64,000 nt of DNA from Amaranthus tricolor (GCF_026212465.1 NC_080049.1:4869783-4933782), one strand, 5' to 3'; positions 27,501 to 37,964 are shown, counted from the stretch's first letter. The notes: generated by a model not told the origin, from the sequence alone. Translations and numbers: made by a program.

Positions 27501-29028
27501 CTATTAAACAAGAATCTTCTCCAGTACGTTTCTCTGTCGTTATCATTACTTTATGATATTTGTCATCATTTGTACTGAATTGTTGAATGTTACTTTCTAG
27601 ACTGCTCGTGGAAGCCTTGCACTTGAAGCCTGCAACTGCATAGCATCAGTTCTCAAGGTATTGTCCTAATTATGCCCAAAACTATTACGGCTGTCTTTTA
27701 CTAGTATCAGCCAAATGCTATTTTTTTATAGTTGTATGCAAGGACCATCAGCAATGTACATAACAAGAAGGTACATTGCTGCTATGTTCACACCTGGTTC
27801 CTCTTCTTCCTTGTAGGGTTATGTGTGCCTGAGATTGAGGGCATTCAACTTCCTTTTAGGAATGAAAGAAATTTAATGGAGATCTATTACTTATGAACTT
27901 TTTCAGAGAGCCACTAATTGTCTTTTCAATGGGTACATTTAGGCAATTTTCGAGACATTGGTGGCATATCATAGAGAAGACTTCGGTTTTAGGGGGGAGA
28001 TGAGGGTAATAAGTGATGGTATATTGTATAGGAAGTTCACATGAGAACTAACCTTATATGAGAACTTGAGAACTAATGCCTTTTCAAGTGAATAGTTCAA
28101 CTTGTTAACTGAATAGGTGTACTTTTGTGCAAAAAACGGTTACTTATCAACTGATGTTTAAAAAAAGACTTATATATTGATGTTCAAAAGCTTTACGTAC
28201 AAAATAAAAAGGAATACTTTTTAGTCGAAATGTCCAAGTGAGTCCTTTTTGAATCTTGATTTTACCTGACAAGAAAGAGTGTATTATATACAAATACACT
28301 TTATTGATTAAAAAATTAGAGATTGAAAACGAAGCTTTAATTTGATACGTCAAAACTATTGTTTGTTCAGTGGAGCTTCTTTCTCCTGAACCTAGGCTTG
28401 ATTCAGGCAAAATATGATTATTGTTGCTGAATTCACTAAATAGTCTTTTCAGTAGAAACTTTTTATCAGGCGAGCCGCGAGTGAATGTTCACCTTTATAA
28501 ACTTCTTATCTTATATGCTCATTTTCTGATAAAAATTCTATATATCACTTTTGCCTACCCAAATAAAATGAGAGGGGATCAGGTAGGGAAAGAGTAAGGA
28601 TGACATCACTGGGAACAGAAGGAAGGAGTTGATAGAGACCAACAGCATTGGTTTGATGCTAACATAAAGCAATCAATTTCAAAGGAAGGCGAACTACTTG
28701 TTTTTCAATAAAGCAATGAAAATCATACTTGAATCTGCTAACATATTTGTTTTGTTCTTAACAAACTCAATGTCTTATACATGTTTCAATATCGAGTTGC
28801 CAAGTTCTGCTATTCTCTTCAAGTTGCCAAGTTTACTTTAGAATTTTTCAGTCAAGAGAGCAAACCCAAGCTATTAAAATGTTTGTTGATGTTCCGCAGA
28901 TGGATGATAGCGTAATGTGCTTATGCAATGAATTGGTGGAGATAGCAAAATCTTGTTTGAGTACGAAGCACAATTATTTATTGTCAACATCCAACTTTCT
29001 TGCAAAACACTTACAAGTTGCAAACTGA
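56..29028 (+). CDS. VPS35L: VPS35L-like Retriever/Commander subunit, 3' part (21 exons, 5' end outside window)
   Basis: Homologue of VPS35L (C16orf62/UPF0505 family), the large alpha-solenoid subunit of Retriever, which works with VPS26C and VPS29 on endosomes to recycle membrane cargo. Exons read from splice sites and phase: 56-86, 257-435, 4907-5066, 8185-8281, 8865-9034, 9697-9860, 10259-10444, 12639-12728, 15673-15753, 16428-16571, 17382-17464, 20685-20826, 20968-21051, 22221-22382, 22457-22541, 23494-23571, 26369-26435, 26513-26618, 27407-27523, 27601-27657, 28900-29028 (TGA). All junctions keep phase, giving about 803 residues. Family-like stretches include DDVKYITQQEY-type residues early on (here DEDVKYITQQEYIAKINEL), LLQFYPTLFSLATDILDMLG, AKETCHNWFCKIGSIRDLLP and LAILPCWRF-like ELAILPCWRF. 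The human protein is about 960 residues, so roughly 150 N-terminal residues lie upstream. All introns are GT-AG except 436-4906 (GC-AG). The first exon listed is the least certain. No stop or frameshift was seen. Confidence 0.9.
1451..1478. repeat. (TG)n / poly-G simple repeat
   Basis: A short TG dinucleotide run passes directly into a run of about 16 G. It lies in an intron of the VPS35L-like gene. Exact length may be unreliable because homopolymers are prone to sequencing error. Confidence 0.85.
2690..3225. repeat. Dispersed CG-rich repeat, copy A
   Basis: This stretch is unusually rich in CG dinucleotides and in words such as TGTGACCGTATTG, CGTTATATAACG-like and GTTACATAACG. Its 3040-3140 part, read on the minus strand, matches 11440-11530 on the plus strand (shared order: CATGTTTGAAA, GACATTAAA-like, CGTTATAT, GGTGCA, AATTTCACA, CGCGTT). 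Its 2790-2950 part resembles 21660-21800. The ORFs in it are by-products of the repeat. I cannot assign it to a named family, and its ends are approximate. Confidence 0.6.
5332..6315. mobile_element. Foldback minisatellite element (MITE-like) in a VPS35L-like intron
   Basis: From about 5430 to 5930 a unit of about 22 bp (core AGTTGGTATTTTAACCTATT) is repeated some twenty times with variation. From about 5930 to 6180 the same unit continues as its reverse complement (AATAGGTTAAAATACCAACT), so the two halves can fold into one large hairpin. The array is flanked by imperfect inverted ends: GTCTCTTTGAGA near 5343 and, inverted, GTCTCTTGAGAGA near 6290-6306, with poly-A/T tracts next to the array (AAACAAACATGCGC / GCGCGTGTTTGTTT). 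A 23-bp duplication (GTGGGCTGGGCATGAAGAG) lies just inside the right end. It looks non-coding and non-autonomous. Confidence 0.65.
6530..6573. repeat. Poly-T tract
   Basis: About 44 consecutive T (one of the longest homopolymers in the window) in an intron. Length should be treated as approximate. Confidence 0.85.
6678..7323. mobile_element. hAT-type non-autonomous element (MITE) with 8-bp TSD
   Basis: Terminal inverted repeats begin TAGAGATGGCAAT at 6678 and end with its reverse complement at 7323. They are flanked by exact 8-bp direct repeats CTTGGAAC at 6670-6677 and 7324-7331. Subterminal regions (about 6690-6850 and 7160-7320) are rich in GGATCC/GGGTCC-type words in inverted arrangement; the middle is AT-rich. 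An 8-bp duplication plus this end type fits hAT elements. No transposase is encoded, so it must have been moved in trans. It sits wholly in an intron. Confidence 0.85.
11400..11950. repeat. Dispersed CG-rich repeat, copy B
   Basis: Second copy, in opposite orientation to copy A. It holds repeated CGTTAT/ATAACG words, including a CCGTTATATAACGTG-like inverted run near 11520, and ends with a segment reading CGCGACATTGCGACCG near 11890. The ORF that starts inside it is not a gene. Boundaries are approximate. Confidence 0.6.
12987..13160 (+). repeat. SINE-like 3' tail sequences (two copies)
   Basis: Two neighbouring segments share ATGTAGCCRACCCYAATCTTYTGGGATTAA (IUPAC pattern split: ATGTAGCC-ACCC then AATCTT-TGGGATTAA) at about 12989-13023 and 13107-13140. 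The second continues GGCTTTGACATTGTTGTG. GGGATTAAGGCTTTG followed by TTG-rich DNA is the usual 3' end of some plant tRNA-derived SINEs. No full SINE with A and B boxes was identified, so these are tail fragments. A weaker relative lies near 2103-2146. Confidence 0.45.
17121..17156. repeat. (ATTT)n microsatellite
   Basis: ATTT tetranucleotide run of about six units followed by T-rich DNA, in an intron of the VPS35L-like gene. Confidence 0.8.
19268..19535. repeat. Direct tandem duplication, about 135-bp unit
   Basis: Two adjacent copies share, in order, AACCATGGTG, GGGAGATTAGAAAACTTT, AACCTA..AGTAAAAA, CTTCTYAC (C or T) and GACTCTAACCCCT. Copy 1 spans about 19268-19400 and copy 2 about 19405-19535. 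Both lie in the 3.2-kb intron between exons 17382-17464 and 20685-20826. The long minus-strand ORF over this area (19397-19834) is low-complexity and intronic. Confidence 0.65.
21470..21825. repeat. Dispersed CG-rich repeat, copy C
   Basis: Third copy of the family seen near 2690 and 11400. It shares with copy A the order: TTGACCAT/GTGACCGTA, TTTTTGAGTTTA, TGT..ACGATATATTGG-like, CGTCAACCACA-like and ACCACTGTGAACG-like words. It lies in the intron between exons 20968-21051 and 22221-22382. A further short trace (TGTCGCGATCGTGGTAACCG) lies at about 25035. Confidence 0.5.
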
Positions 29029-29889
29029 AAAACATTCAGTAAATGATGAGTTCGATCCATTAAACAGAGGTGATTTTGAGTGAACTCCAATAGGAAGTGT
29101 CTGATTGAAGTACGAAAGAATGACACAGAATTATTACCTTTAATTGTCCTATTGGGTTCTTATATGCAGCAAAAGTTTCCTCTTGCTCTAGTTGCCTGGG
29201 CTTTATCGAATCTATCAAAGCAGATGATTATTCTGGAACGCGTTTTGAAGATCTTTGAACAGGTCCGAATACTATGTGTGATGTTGGTACTCATTTGTGG
29301 TGAGGCTTGCCATACATGTCTATCTTGTGTGTAGGCTCATTGCTGAACTGTCATGACAATGTTGAAAATATAACTTGGGACTTTGGGAGTTTCTCTCAAT
29401 TGTGAAAAATGAAAATACAACCTTAGTGTAATCAAGCGGCTCCCAAGTTCCATAAGCTTCTATAAAGGTGCGATTTAAATAGTCAAATGTATGCAATCTT
29501 ATCTTAATGATAGCAAACAGGTTGTTTGATTGATCTTTGATAACAGATATCATCTGCATTTTTACAAGAATTAAAAGGGCACGAAAATATGTAATTTTTA
29601 TTCTTTATTATTTGAAAGATTCGAATACATTGATCTAGAGTTTATCTTCTATCACCTTTGTTGTACTATTAGATGAGTAAGAATAAATGAGAGGGCGTTG
29701 TATGTGATTCAGTAGAATAGAAGTTCTTACAAAAAGAGTTGAATTTGATTGTGTTCATTGTAAACATGGAGTGAATGAATGAAAAGATTGGCAATAGATG
29801 AAGTGGAATGTGTCTCTCTCCTCCATTATCATACTCTTATCACCGGCGCTACTACTTCAGTAGAAACTTGGAATATCCTTTCTTTTACT

Positions 29890-30382
29890 AATGCCAATCC
29901 ATCCGAGGCCATATAAAAAAACTTCAAAACCGTTTATATATGATAGTGGAGCATCCCATCATATCACCAATGATCTTAACAACTTATCCCTTCATGCTTC
30001 ATATGATGTCACCGAAAAACTTATCACATGTAATGATTCTTATCATTCCATTGCTCATATTGGTTCTCTAAATATCACTATTTCTATGTCTTTACCTCTC
30101 ACCAATGTTTTTTGTGTTGCTTCGTAATATCATTTCTCTTTCTTGTCTTTGTCATGATAATCCCATTCTAATACAGCTCTTTTTCATCATTTTTTCTTAT
30201 AAAGGACATCAACACTCACAAGATTCTCACTACGGATACAATAACTTTGAAACTTATGAATGGCAACCATGAAGTCCTCCAATTTCTTGCTCAAATGTAC
30301 ATGTCTTCTCATGTATTATGGAACCATCATTTTAGAGAAAATTTGAAATCAATAAGTGAAAAATTTTAAAAAAAAATGAACC
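29890..30382 (+). pseudogene. Decayed Ty1/Copia element, left part (protease / GAG-pre-integrase)
   Basis: Translation from 29920 shows the Copia aspartic protease signature FIYDSGASHHIT, then a degenerate region with stops that resembles the segment before the integrase. No zinc knuckle or integrase core is visible. It runs into the left end of the Mutator-like element at 30383. The matching reverse transcriptase part resumes, on the same strand, beyond that element at about 36,340, so both pieces likely belong to one old insertion that has also lost its integrase region. The left LTR was not identified. Confidence 0.7.
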
Positions 30383-30566
30383 AAATAATCTAAGTTTTAA
30401 AATTATTCCAAAAGTAAGCGTGAAAATCTCAAACCTGTGGTTTGGAGCTATTCGCAGTTACTAACTGCGAACAACCAAATAGGACAAAATAGTTGTTCGC
30501 ATTTACTAACTGCGAACAGCTATTTTGTCCTGTTTGGCTGTTCGCAGTTAGTAACTCCGAACAGCT
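30383..30566. repeat. MULE-1 left TIR with three palindromes
   Basis: Outer part pairs with 36179-36239 in inverted orientation. The inner part carries three copies of the TTCGCAGTTACTAACTGCGAA-type palindrome, spaced by about 22-23 bp of CAAATAGGACAAAATAG-like DNA. One copy has an A>T change and another a G>C change in one arm. The left TIR has one more palindrome unit than the right. Confidence 0.85.
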
Positions 30567-30784
30567 ATGTAATATTTTTTTTTCCTAATTTTTGAGTTGT
30601 TATTTGTTGTATTTGCATTAGAGACATTAGAATAAGTAATTACAAGTTAATGTATGTTTCAGGCGGCATGATTCATTGCCAAAACTCCGATCATTCGTAA
30701 GTGAAAGCTTGTAGCCGTTGTAGGCTATGATAAAGTAATTAAACATGTATATAAACAAAATACATACAAATGTTTGAAATATAC

Positions 30785-30786
<2 letters not shown>

Positions 30787-30835
<49 letters not shown>
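30787..30835. repeat. (TA)n microsatellite
   Basis: About 24 uninterrupted TA units between the MULE-1 left TIR and the 3' end of its PMD gene. The apparent IYIYIY proteins on either strand come from this repeat. Confidence 0.95.
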
Positions 30836-30838
<3 letters not shown>

Positions 30839-30995
30839 GATCCAAATACACAAAAGTTAAACGTTGACGCTCACGACCCTCATCTACCCTATCCAACTGA
30901 GTTGGTCTTCTACACCTCCTACGATAGTAAGAGGCATTCGGGTGTCGCTCTGGCAGTGGAGGGGACTGGTACTGTGATGGCTGTGATGGCCCAGC

Positions 30996-32953
30996 TTACG
31001 AGGTCCCCGCAACGTCAACGGGGTATGAATGGTCCATCTCCTCCAAATGATAGTCATAAGCAGGAGATGAGATGTGCGTATGAGCGGTAGTCGGTGAGGA
31101 CTCTGCAGCGACTTTCGGTATGAAGTGCTGGAACTGCGAGCCGACGAGCATGCCATGCGCAATCTCCCTCACTAGCTCGTCGTGGCTGTACCGCATCACT
31201 GTTGCCGCACCTTGTGCCTGCAATTAATATTTAGTTAATGTAACATTATATTATTTAATCGGCAACTTAATCATATAAATGCAAATGAAGACTTACAAAT
31301 TGGGTCATTGTAGGCGCAGCAGGTGAGTAATGTGCTGCTGGAAGATGGCACGTGGTGTTATCCATCGGCGCGTCATGGAGAGGAACCACGGCATGTAGTT
31401 TGGTGTAATAGGTGCGCCATGAACATCGATCGACGCACCTTGTGCCAGCGACTCTATTCTACCATCCCAACGAGCGATGTGACGCCAATTGATGTCTATC
31501 CACTTTTTCGTACCCTGATTTTTGCGCGAAATCTGGTGCAGCTGAAGTTCAGTGTCACAAGGCGGTGGAATGCCCTGTACCAACCCATATTGGCGCAATG
31601 CCCGCTCTGGTAGATGTACTTCTACAATGTCGAAGCATATGAGTGGCACAGAAGCCCTCCATGCACCTGAATGATTCCCCGAGTGTTCGGGTACAACTGC
31701 GTAGGCTTCCGCAAGGTATGAGTCCCACAAAAAAGCTAAAATACATGTTATGAAAATTTAAGTGATATGTTAATTAAATTGTACTAATGTTAATGAGTAC
31801 TGAAATATTTACCTGGTTGGTCGTAGCAGGTCTAACTGATCTCGGTAGAATCCGAGACCGGTGCCGGTGTGCTTGCGCGTCCAGCGTGCAAAATTCCACC
31901 TTGAACTGTACGCAGCATCTGGTGGGGGTTGTGGTGGAGGAGCAGTATCACCACGACCAACGGTTCTGTAAGGTTGGCCGATAAGAATATGCTCCCACGC
32001 CTACAGCTGAACATTGGAAATGTAATTAGTATGTAATTCAACTACAACGGATTAGAATTAAATGTTATTACAGCTGAACATTGGAAATTTAATTAGTATG
32101 TAATTCAACTACAGCGGATTATAATTAAATGTTATTTTTATTACCTGTAATATGACTACTGGCCCCACAATCTCCTTGACGTTCTTGTGGGCAGCACCAC
32201 ATAGCCTCCTATACAGGTATCCAAGGGCTGTGGAGCCCCAGCTATACTCGGCGATGCGCTCCCATGGGTCGTCAAGTAAAGTTAAGTAAAGGAGCTGTAT
32301 TTGGTTGTTTGTTTTATCGGCAAACAACACAACTCCTATCAAGTATAAGAGGTACGCCTTGGCGTACCTCGAAATGGTGCCTTCATCAGCATCTTTAGAA
32401 GGTCTGAACTAACCACGTGCAGCGAAAACCGCTCCCCCTGATCACTTTCGGTGGAAGGTGCTCTCCCAATATGCGATGCACCATGTCACGCCAGCCTGAT
32501 AGCTGGCGTCCGAATGTACACACGGCACGTCCCTCAATGGGAAGCCGCGTTAGTAAGGCTACATCAAGCAATGTGATGGTAGCCTCACCTAGAAGGAGAT
32601 GAAATGTATGCGTCTCCTGACGCCATCTCTCGACCAGTGCTGTGATAATGGCACGGTCAACTCTGCCGTATGCAACGAGGTGAAAGTCGTATAACCTTGT
32701 TAGCTCTAAGTACGGGATGATCCTATCATCGATTACCCATGGAACGGAATCTGAATGCCTGGTGCCTAGCGTTTCTGCATCGGACACCTATGAATATTGA
32801 CATATAAGTAAGTTACTTGTATGTTAGCATTAGTGAAATGCAAATCACAACTATCGTACACCTAACCTGGGCATCACAAAGAGGAGTACTCCTGTGCTCA
32901 TGCTGCATAGTCAAGACACTAGGATCTAGGGGTCCTGGAGCTGCTGGATCCAT
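30996..32953 (-). pseudogene. Plant mobile domain (PMD) gene of MULE-1
   Basis: Encodes a plant mobile domain protein of the type often labelled 'serine/threonine phosphatase 7 long form homologue'. PMD proteins occur in transposons, and the domesticated MAIN/MAIL proteins of plants act in gene silencing and genome stability. Exon 1 is 32867-32953 (start MDPAAPGPLDPSVLTMQHEH). Exon 2 starts at 32787 after a TAG acceptor and holds PWVIDDRIIPYLELTRL and GEATITLLDVALLTRLPIEG, the N-terminal PMD hallmarks. A frameshift near 32400 precedes the next conserved part (YLLYLIGVVLFADKTNNQ, 32109-32390). Later exons lie near 31830-32000, 31305-31730 and 30996-31223. The last predicted part is Pro/Ser/His-rich. 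The gene looks nearly full length but is broken at least once. It lies downstream of the transposase on the same strand. Confidence 0.8.
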
Positions 32954-33075
32954 CTCCTCTACTACTGTGTTCGCAGTAGCTTTAGTTAATATTACTATTA
33001 TGTAATTATGTATAATATATATAAGATATTACCTTGAGTTATAAATTATCATGCTAGTATAATATATATAACATA

Positions 33076-35493
33076 TTACCTTGAGTTACAAGTTCTAGTG
33101 TTGTGACCTTCGCTCCCACAACAACGACAATTAGCTCGTTTTTTTCTACCCTCATCCATTTCGTTGGCAATTCTCCTAGACTTAGGCCTCCCTTTACCCA
33201 GAATTTGATCGGGATCATGTCTAAGTTCAAAGCCCGTGTATTGCGGCCATGACCTCTTATCGATCATTGGCATATAAGTAATGTTCGTATGTACTTGCAT
33301 AACTTTGAGATGTATAGCACGGATCCACGAACCTCTCATATGAAAGGTGTCGTTTGACGCAAACATCAAGTATATGTGAACAAGGTAGGTGGTATATCTC
33401 AAGTTTGTTACATGTGCACTTCATTTGAAGTCTACATGTTGAATCTTACTCCCCTTGGACGATCCTCTAGTTCCCCTTGCAGTCTTAACTTCGAATACAC
33501 CACTTCTATAATCAAATGCGATTATGTCATAGAAATTTGACTTCTTAGTATTTCTATTGATAACCTAGTGGCATGCGCTGTGTACATGTGTCCTCTAAGT
33601 AACCATGCGCTAGCACGTTCACGTCTTTGAAAACGTACACCCTTCATCACATAGTTGAAAACTTCAGCTAAGTTTGTGTTAGTAACGCCATACCTATGAC
33701 CTCCATCATGACACAACGACCACTTAGACATATCACCCATGTCATCAATCCAGAAAATTGGTTCTCGTTTTGCAGTCGCAATTGCCTTTAAACCATTCAT
33801 TACCTTAACTTGTTGTCTTTGCTCAGCTTTTTTACCAAACAACTTCTTCAACTGAACATTACCCATAGCACGATTGAAGTTTCTAAGCAAATGGCGTAAG
33901 CAAAACCTATGATAAGCATTAGGTGGTTGCCACTCCGGCTCTTCCATGGTTGCTAAAATACCAGCGTGTCTATTAGAATAACGCATAAACCCATCCTTTG
34001 TGTGACATGCTTAAATACAAGCCATGAACCACGACCATGCACTTATATTCTCCTTCTCTACCAAGGCAAAGGCTAATGAAAAGATTTCCTTATCACCATC
34101 TTGGGCAATGACAGTCAATAAGGTATGACGATATTTACCAAACAAGTGTGTGCCGTCAATGGCGATAAGAGGTTTACAATAATTGAAGCCTTCAATGCAA
34201 GGTTTAAAGGCCCAAAAGACACGTTGGAAGGTCCTAATATTAGGTCTCACATTTACACCCGTGTCATTGTCCTCAAAATACCACTCAAGTACTAACCCCG
34301 GGTTGGAATATTGCAAAGCTTCTAAAAAGCGTGGAAGGAGTGAGTAAGAACCTTCCCAGGTCCCGTAAATGGACAACAGGGCTTGTTGCTTTGCACACCA
34401 TGCTCGCTTATAATTCACATCCACACCAAAACGATCTTTAACCATCTGCCGTACGACAGATACCTTAATGGATGGGTCTTAGCAACACAATTTCTAATGA
34501 CATTGTTAATGACAGAAGATGTCAGGTGAATGTGTCCAGCCGAAAAAGTGTCACTACCCAGTACACAAGAACCATGCTTACCCTTATACATAACAATACG
34601 CCATTAAGATAAATAAGAATCAAACGTAGCCCTTAGTCTCCACGAACAACCCCGCTTACACTTCAAATTAAGGACAGTTTGGTTCGAGGTCTTTGTTCTG
34701 TACTCCACATTTCTGCGAATATGATATACTCTGATAACTTCCAACAACGCTTCCTTGCTATCAAACATCATACCCTTCTCAAACTCTCCTTCTTCGGCGT
34801 ATGTGGTATCACAAGCTCAAGTCCTCCATGAGTTGTCCTCCTCATACTCGTCTAAAGGTGGACATAGGGCATAAGGTGTAGGAGGAATGATTATAGGAAT
34901 GTTGCCTAGGGTCATGTCATTTGCTAGCGCATCCTCATCGACATCCACATCGTCCTCGGAAGGATCGTCAATGAGCTCATTACTCTCATTTCCATCATCC
35001 CAAGGTCCCATCTCGGCGGTTTCTCCTAAGTTAACCATTGAATCAATTGAAACTTGATTCATAGGGGGTTGAGAAAAAGTACAAGATGCGGAAGAAACGA
35101 AGGGATTTACAGTTTCCTGAGTTAAAATATGCATAGGGGTAGGAGTAGGATTAGAAGCAACTACATTCCCTAATGGTACTTCTTCTACGTATAACTCCAA
35201 AGAGGGAATTTGGGGAGACTTTGCATGCTCCCACATTGCATTTATAACCTCATCATCCTCAACAGAAAAGACAAGCAATTCTCCACTCAAGTCATATTTA
35301 AAGCTTATATTACGGTACTTCTAGTAGGGTCCAATCCAATCTTAGAACATATAAAACGTTTAAAGTGGTTCAAATCCATGTTTGAATTGCATGCAAACAA
35401 CTTACGTCTTCCCCCAACATAATGAACTTTGCCATTACTTTCTCGAATACAACCATTCCAAAAACATACTATAGTCACGCGAAATGATGCCAT
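33076..35493 (-). pseudogene. MuDR-type transposase relic of MULE-1
   Basis: Read on the minus strand: a PB1-like N-terminal segment (35305-35493), an acidic linker (34817-35290), a MuDR DNA-binding segment (about 34450-34780, frames broken), the MULE transposase core (33522-34445, with PLIAIDGTHLFGKY, SLAFALVEKENISAWSWF and GGHRYGVTNTNLAEVFNYV) and a C-terminal CCHC knuckle CRCCGSEGHNTRTC near 33090. Several stops and frameshifts separate these parts, so it cannot make a working transposase. Known members of this family cut and paste DNA with a DDE catalytic triad; the first D is in IAIDGTH. Confidence 0.85.
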
Positions 35494-36110
35494 TTTCTAC
35501 ATTAATACAAAGAAAATCAACATCATCATCAACTTCATGCCCATACAAGTACATTATATTCATTTGATTAAAATCTTTTTTAGTCTAAAAATTATTAAAA
35601 TCCATAATGTAACTAAGTTCATACATATATAATACACATAAAATCCAAATAATAAATCAATTCATAAGTTCATAAATAATATTTATAATACCAACATCAA
35701 CATCAACATTTCTAATAATATTATCAACATTGAATTCAACTAATTCAACAACATTACTTCATAAAACAACATAAAGCTATAAAAACAATTAAAAATTACC
35801 TTCAATACTTATGGATAATTAAGAAGAGTCTTGATTTAACAACTAGTAACCTACATTTGAAAAAATAAGAAAATTTGATCATAACCCTAAAAAACTACAT
35901 ATACACCAAAAAACACAAACAAGTTTACATTTGAGCAAGCTAGAGTATCCCACGCTAATTTTGAAGTGCCAAATTGAAAGAGAAATGCAAGAATTGATGG
36001 ATTAAATCAATGGTTTTAGAGGGAGAATGTCAAGTGTGAAGGTAGGATTCTGAGAAATGGGGAAAAATGAAAAAAAAGGAAGCTGATGCGTGTTTTTGTG
36101 CAGTAGGTGT
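35494..36110. other. AT-rich non-coding spacer inside MULE-1
   Basis: Lies between the transposase start and the right TIR palindromes. It is very AT-rich, with many AACATCAACAT-like words near 35690-35760, and no convincing ORF. Because transcription of the transposase runs leftward from here, it probably contains the element's promoter and 5' UTR, but no clear promoter motif was recognised. Confidence 0.5.
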
Positions 36111-36239
36111 GTTCGCAGTTAGTAACTGCGAACAGCCAAACAAGACAAAATAGTTGTTCGCAGTTACTAACTGCGAACAGCTCCAAGCCACAGGTTTGGA
36201 ACGCTTACTTTTGGAATAATTTTGAAACTTAGATTATTT
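36111..36239. repeat. MULE-1 right TIR with two palindromes
   Basis: Inverted counterpart of the left TIR. It carries two intact palindromes (TTCGCAGTTAGTAACTGCGAA type) at 36111-36133 and 36156-36178, separated by AGCCAAACAAGACAAAATAG, then the outer sequence ending at 36239. Confidence 0.85.
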
Positions 36240-37600
36240 TACTAGATCAACGCACAAAATAATTAAACCCATTATAAAATATAATAATTCAAATTAATTT
36301 TATTCTTAACAGAGCTCTTTCCACACCTACCAGTCTACCACTAAATCCTCCACTCTTAGTCAAGCTCCCAAACATCCCTATGGCGCAAAGCTATGGATGA
36401 AGAGTTTGCAGCCTTAACAAAGAATAACACATGGACTCTTTATCCCATCTTCTTCTACCTCTAATATGATTGGATCAAATAGGTGTTTCTTATCAAATAT
36501 AAATCAGATGGTTCGATTTGCTACCTTAAGACTCAATTAGTCGCCAAAGGTTTTCACCAACACCTTGGCCTAGTTTATATTGAAACTTTTAGTCCTGTTC
36601 TACAACCGGTCACCCTTAGAGTAATTCTTTCTCACGTTGTCTCTGATGGTTCGATTCTTCGCCAACTCAATGTCAACAATGCATTCTTATAGGGGTCCCT
36701 CTATAATGATGTTTGTATGACATAACCTACAGGTTACAGAACTGCATCTCGTCCCAAGCATGTCTGCAAATTACAAGGTCATTTATGGTCTTTGTCAAGC
36801 CTTACACACCTGGTATTATGAGTTAAATTACTATGTTTTATCTCATAGGTTCACTGCTTCTATGACCAATTCTTCCTTGTTTATCCTTAACTCAACTACC
36901 ACACCCATATTTTTTCTTGTATATGTTGACATATCATTGTCATCGGACCTTCTCCTTCTCGTATTGATTCATTCGTTCACTATACCCACTCGATTCTCTT
37001 TAAAGGACTACTTAGAACTCCTATCCTACATTCTTGGAGAAGTCTTATCTCACCCCAAGGGAATCCTTCTAACCCAAAGAAAATAGATTGTCGACATATT
37101 GCACTATGCCAATATGTTAGGATGCAAAGCCACTCCCACACCTATATCATCCTCCCTTGACATGATTAAAGGTACTCCCTTATCATCACCCACTACATAT
37201 CCAAATCTAGTAGGCCGGTCTCGTCAATACCTATCCATAACTCGTCCCGACATCGCTTATATTGTGAACTAACTATCAATTTTCACCAAGTTAGATTAAA
37301 GATCGAGCATCGCATATTTCGAATAACGCGTATTGCAAGTGATAATTAACTAGCCGATTTCCTCATCAAACCATTTCTTATAGCTCATATTTAACAAATT
37401 GCTATCCAAGATTGGCCTTGCTTCAGGCTCGTCCATCTTGTGGGGTGTATTAAAGAAATTATGGTTGATTATTGGAAGAACAATATTTTCATCAAATCCT
37501 TATTCCGTCAACTATCAATTCGTGGAGTATATCAAATCCATATTTAGACTATTAGCCTATTAGTTTTTTTTAATTAGACTATTAGTTATATTAGTTAGAT
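36240..37600 (+). pseudogene. Decayed Ty1/Copia element, right part (reverse transcriptase relic)
   Basis: Shows a Copia reverse transcriptase start in broken frames: a WRKAMDEEFAAL-like motif near 36,385, YKSDGSICYLKTQLVAKGF at about 36,500, then LNVNNAFL, a YNDVCM segment, a VCKLQGHLW segment (usual form VCKL.KSLYGL) and a degenerate LVYVD motif near 36,920. Several in-frame stops occur. From about 37,090 the RNase H part is barely recognisable. The 37,440-37,600 stretch (TGTATTAAAGAAATTATGG onward) may be the start of a 3' LTR. Same strand as the relic at 29,890-30,382. Confidence 0.7.
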
Positions 37601-37833
37601 TCTAGGATATATCGAGAAAAGGTAAAACTTAGGAGAAATTTAATTTGAAAATCTTCTCTCATAAAAAAATGTACTTATTTTTAAATGAAATAAGATTTAT
37701 TCGTATTTCTTTTTAGAAAGTTTTCTCAGAATATTGCTAAAAAATAAAATAATTCCCACTTTGCATTATGTGGGAAATTATTTCCCACAATACTGTCCAC
37801 GTGGAAATTTATTTTTTTTTTATTTTTCAGACA

Positions 37834-37964
37834 AAACCGCCACTTGAGATGGCGGTTTGCCTTAAGCACTAAACCGCCACATGAAGTGGCGGTTTGGTCA
37901 AGGCAAACCACCATCTCATGTGGCGGTTTGGTCCCTGGTAAACCGCCACTTCATGTGGCGGTTT
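37834..37964. repeat. Palindrome array in MULE-2 left TIR (4 units)
   Basis: Four hairpin-forming units of 25 bp with arms AAACCGCCAC / GTGGCGGTTT around a TTCAT/TTGAG/ATGAA type centre, at a spacing of about 35-37 bp. The arms are far better conserved than the spacers, as the CCACC and GATGG variants are the only arm changes seen. Confidence 0.9.

Larger units (their letters stand above)
30383..36239 (-). mobile_element. Mutator-like element MULE-1 with PMD gene and palindrome-bearing TIRs
   Basis: Terminal inverted repeats begin AAATAATCTAAGTTT at 30383 and, inverted, end at 36239. Similarity runs for well over 100 bp and includes CCAAAAGTAAGCGT and AAACCTGTGG-TTGGAGCT. Each TIR contains copies of a 21-23 bp palindrome, TTCGCAGTTAGTAACTGCGAA: three on the left (30451-30471, 30495-30517, 30540-30562) and two on the right (36111-36133, 36156-36178). 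Inside, on the minus strand, are a MuDR-type transposase relic and a plant mobile domain gene. No convincing 9-bp target duplication is seen (AAATGAACC left, TACTAGATC right), so a flank may have been deleted. The element splits an older Copia insertion. Confidence 0.88.

Noticed and set aside
30374..36248. 9-bp target duplication around MULE-1
   Set aside because: The flanking 9-mers (AAATGAACC, TACTAGATC) do not match at any sensible offset.
37834..37964. Regularly spaced palindromic repeats that resemble a CRISPR array
   Set aside because: They lie in a transposon TIR of a plant genome, are matched at the other end, have related short spacers and no cas genes.
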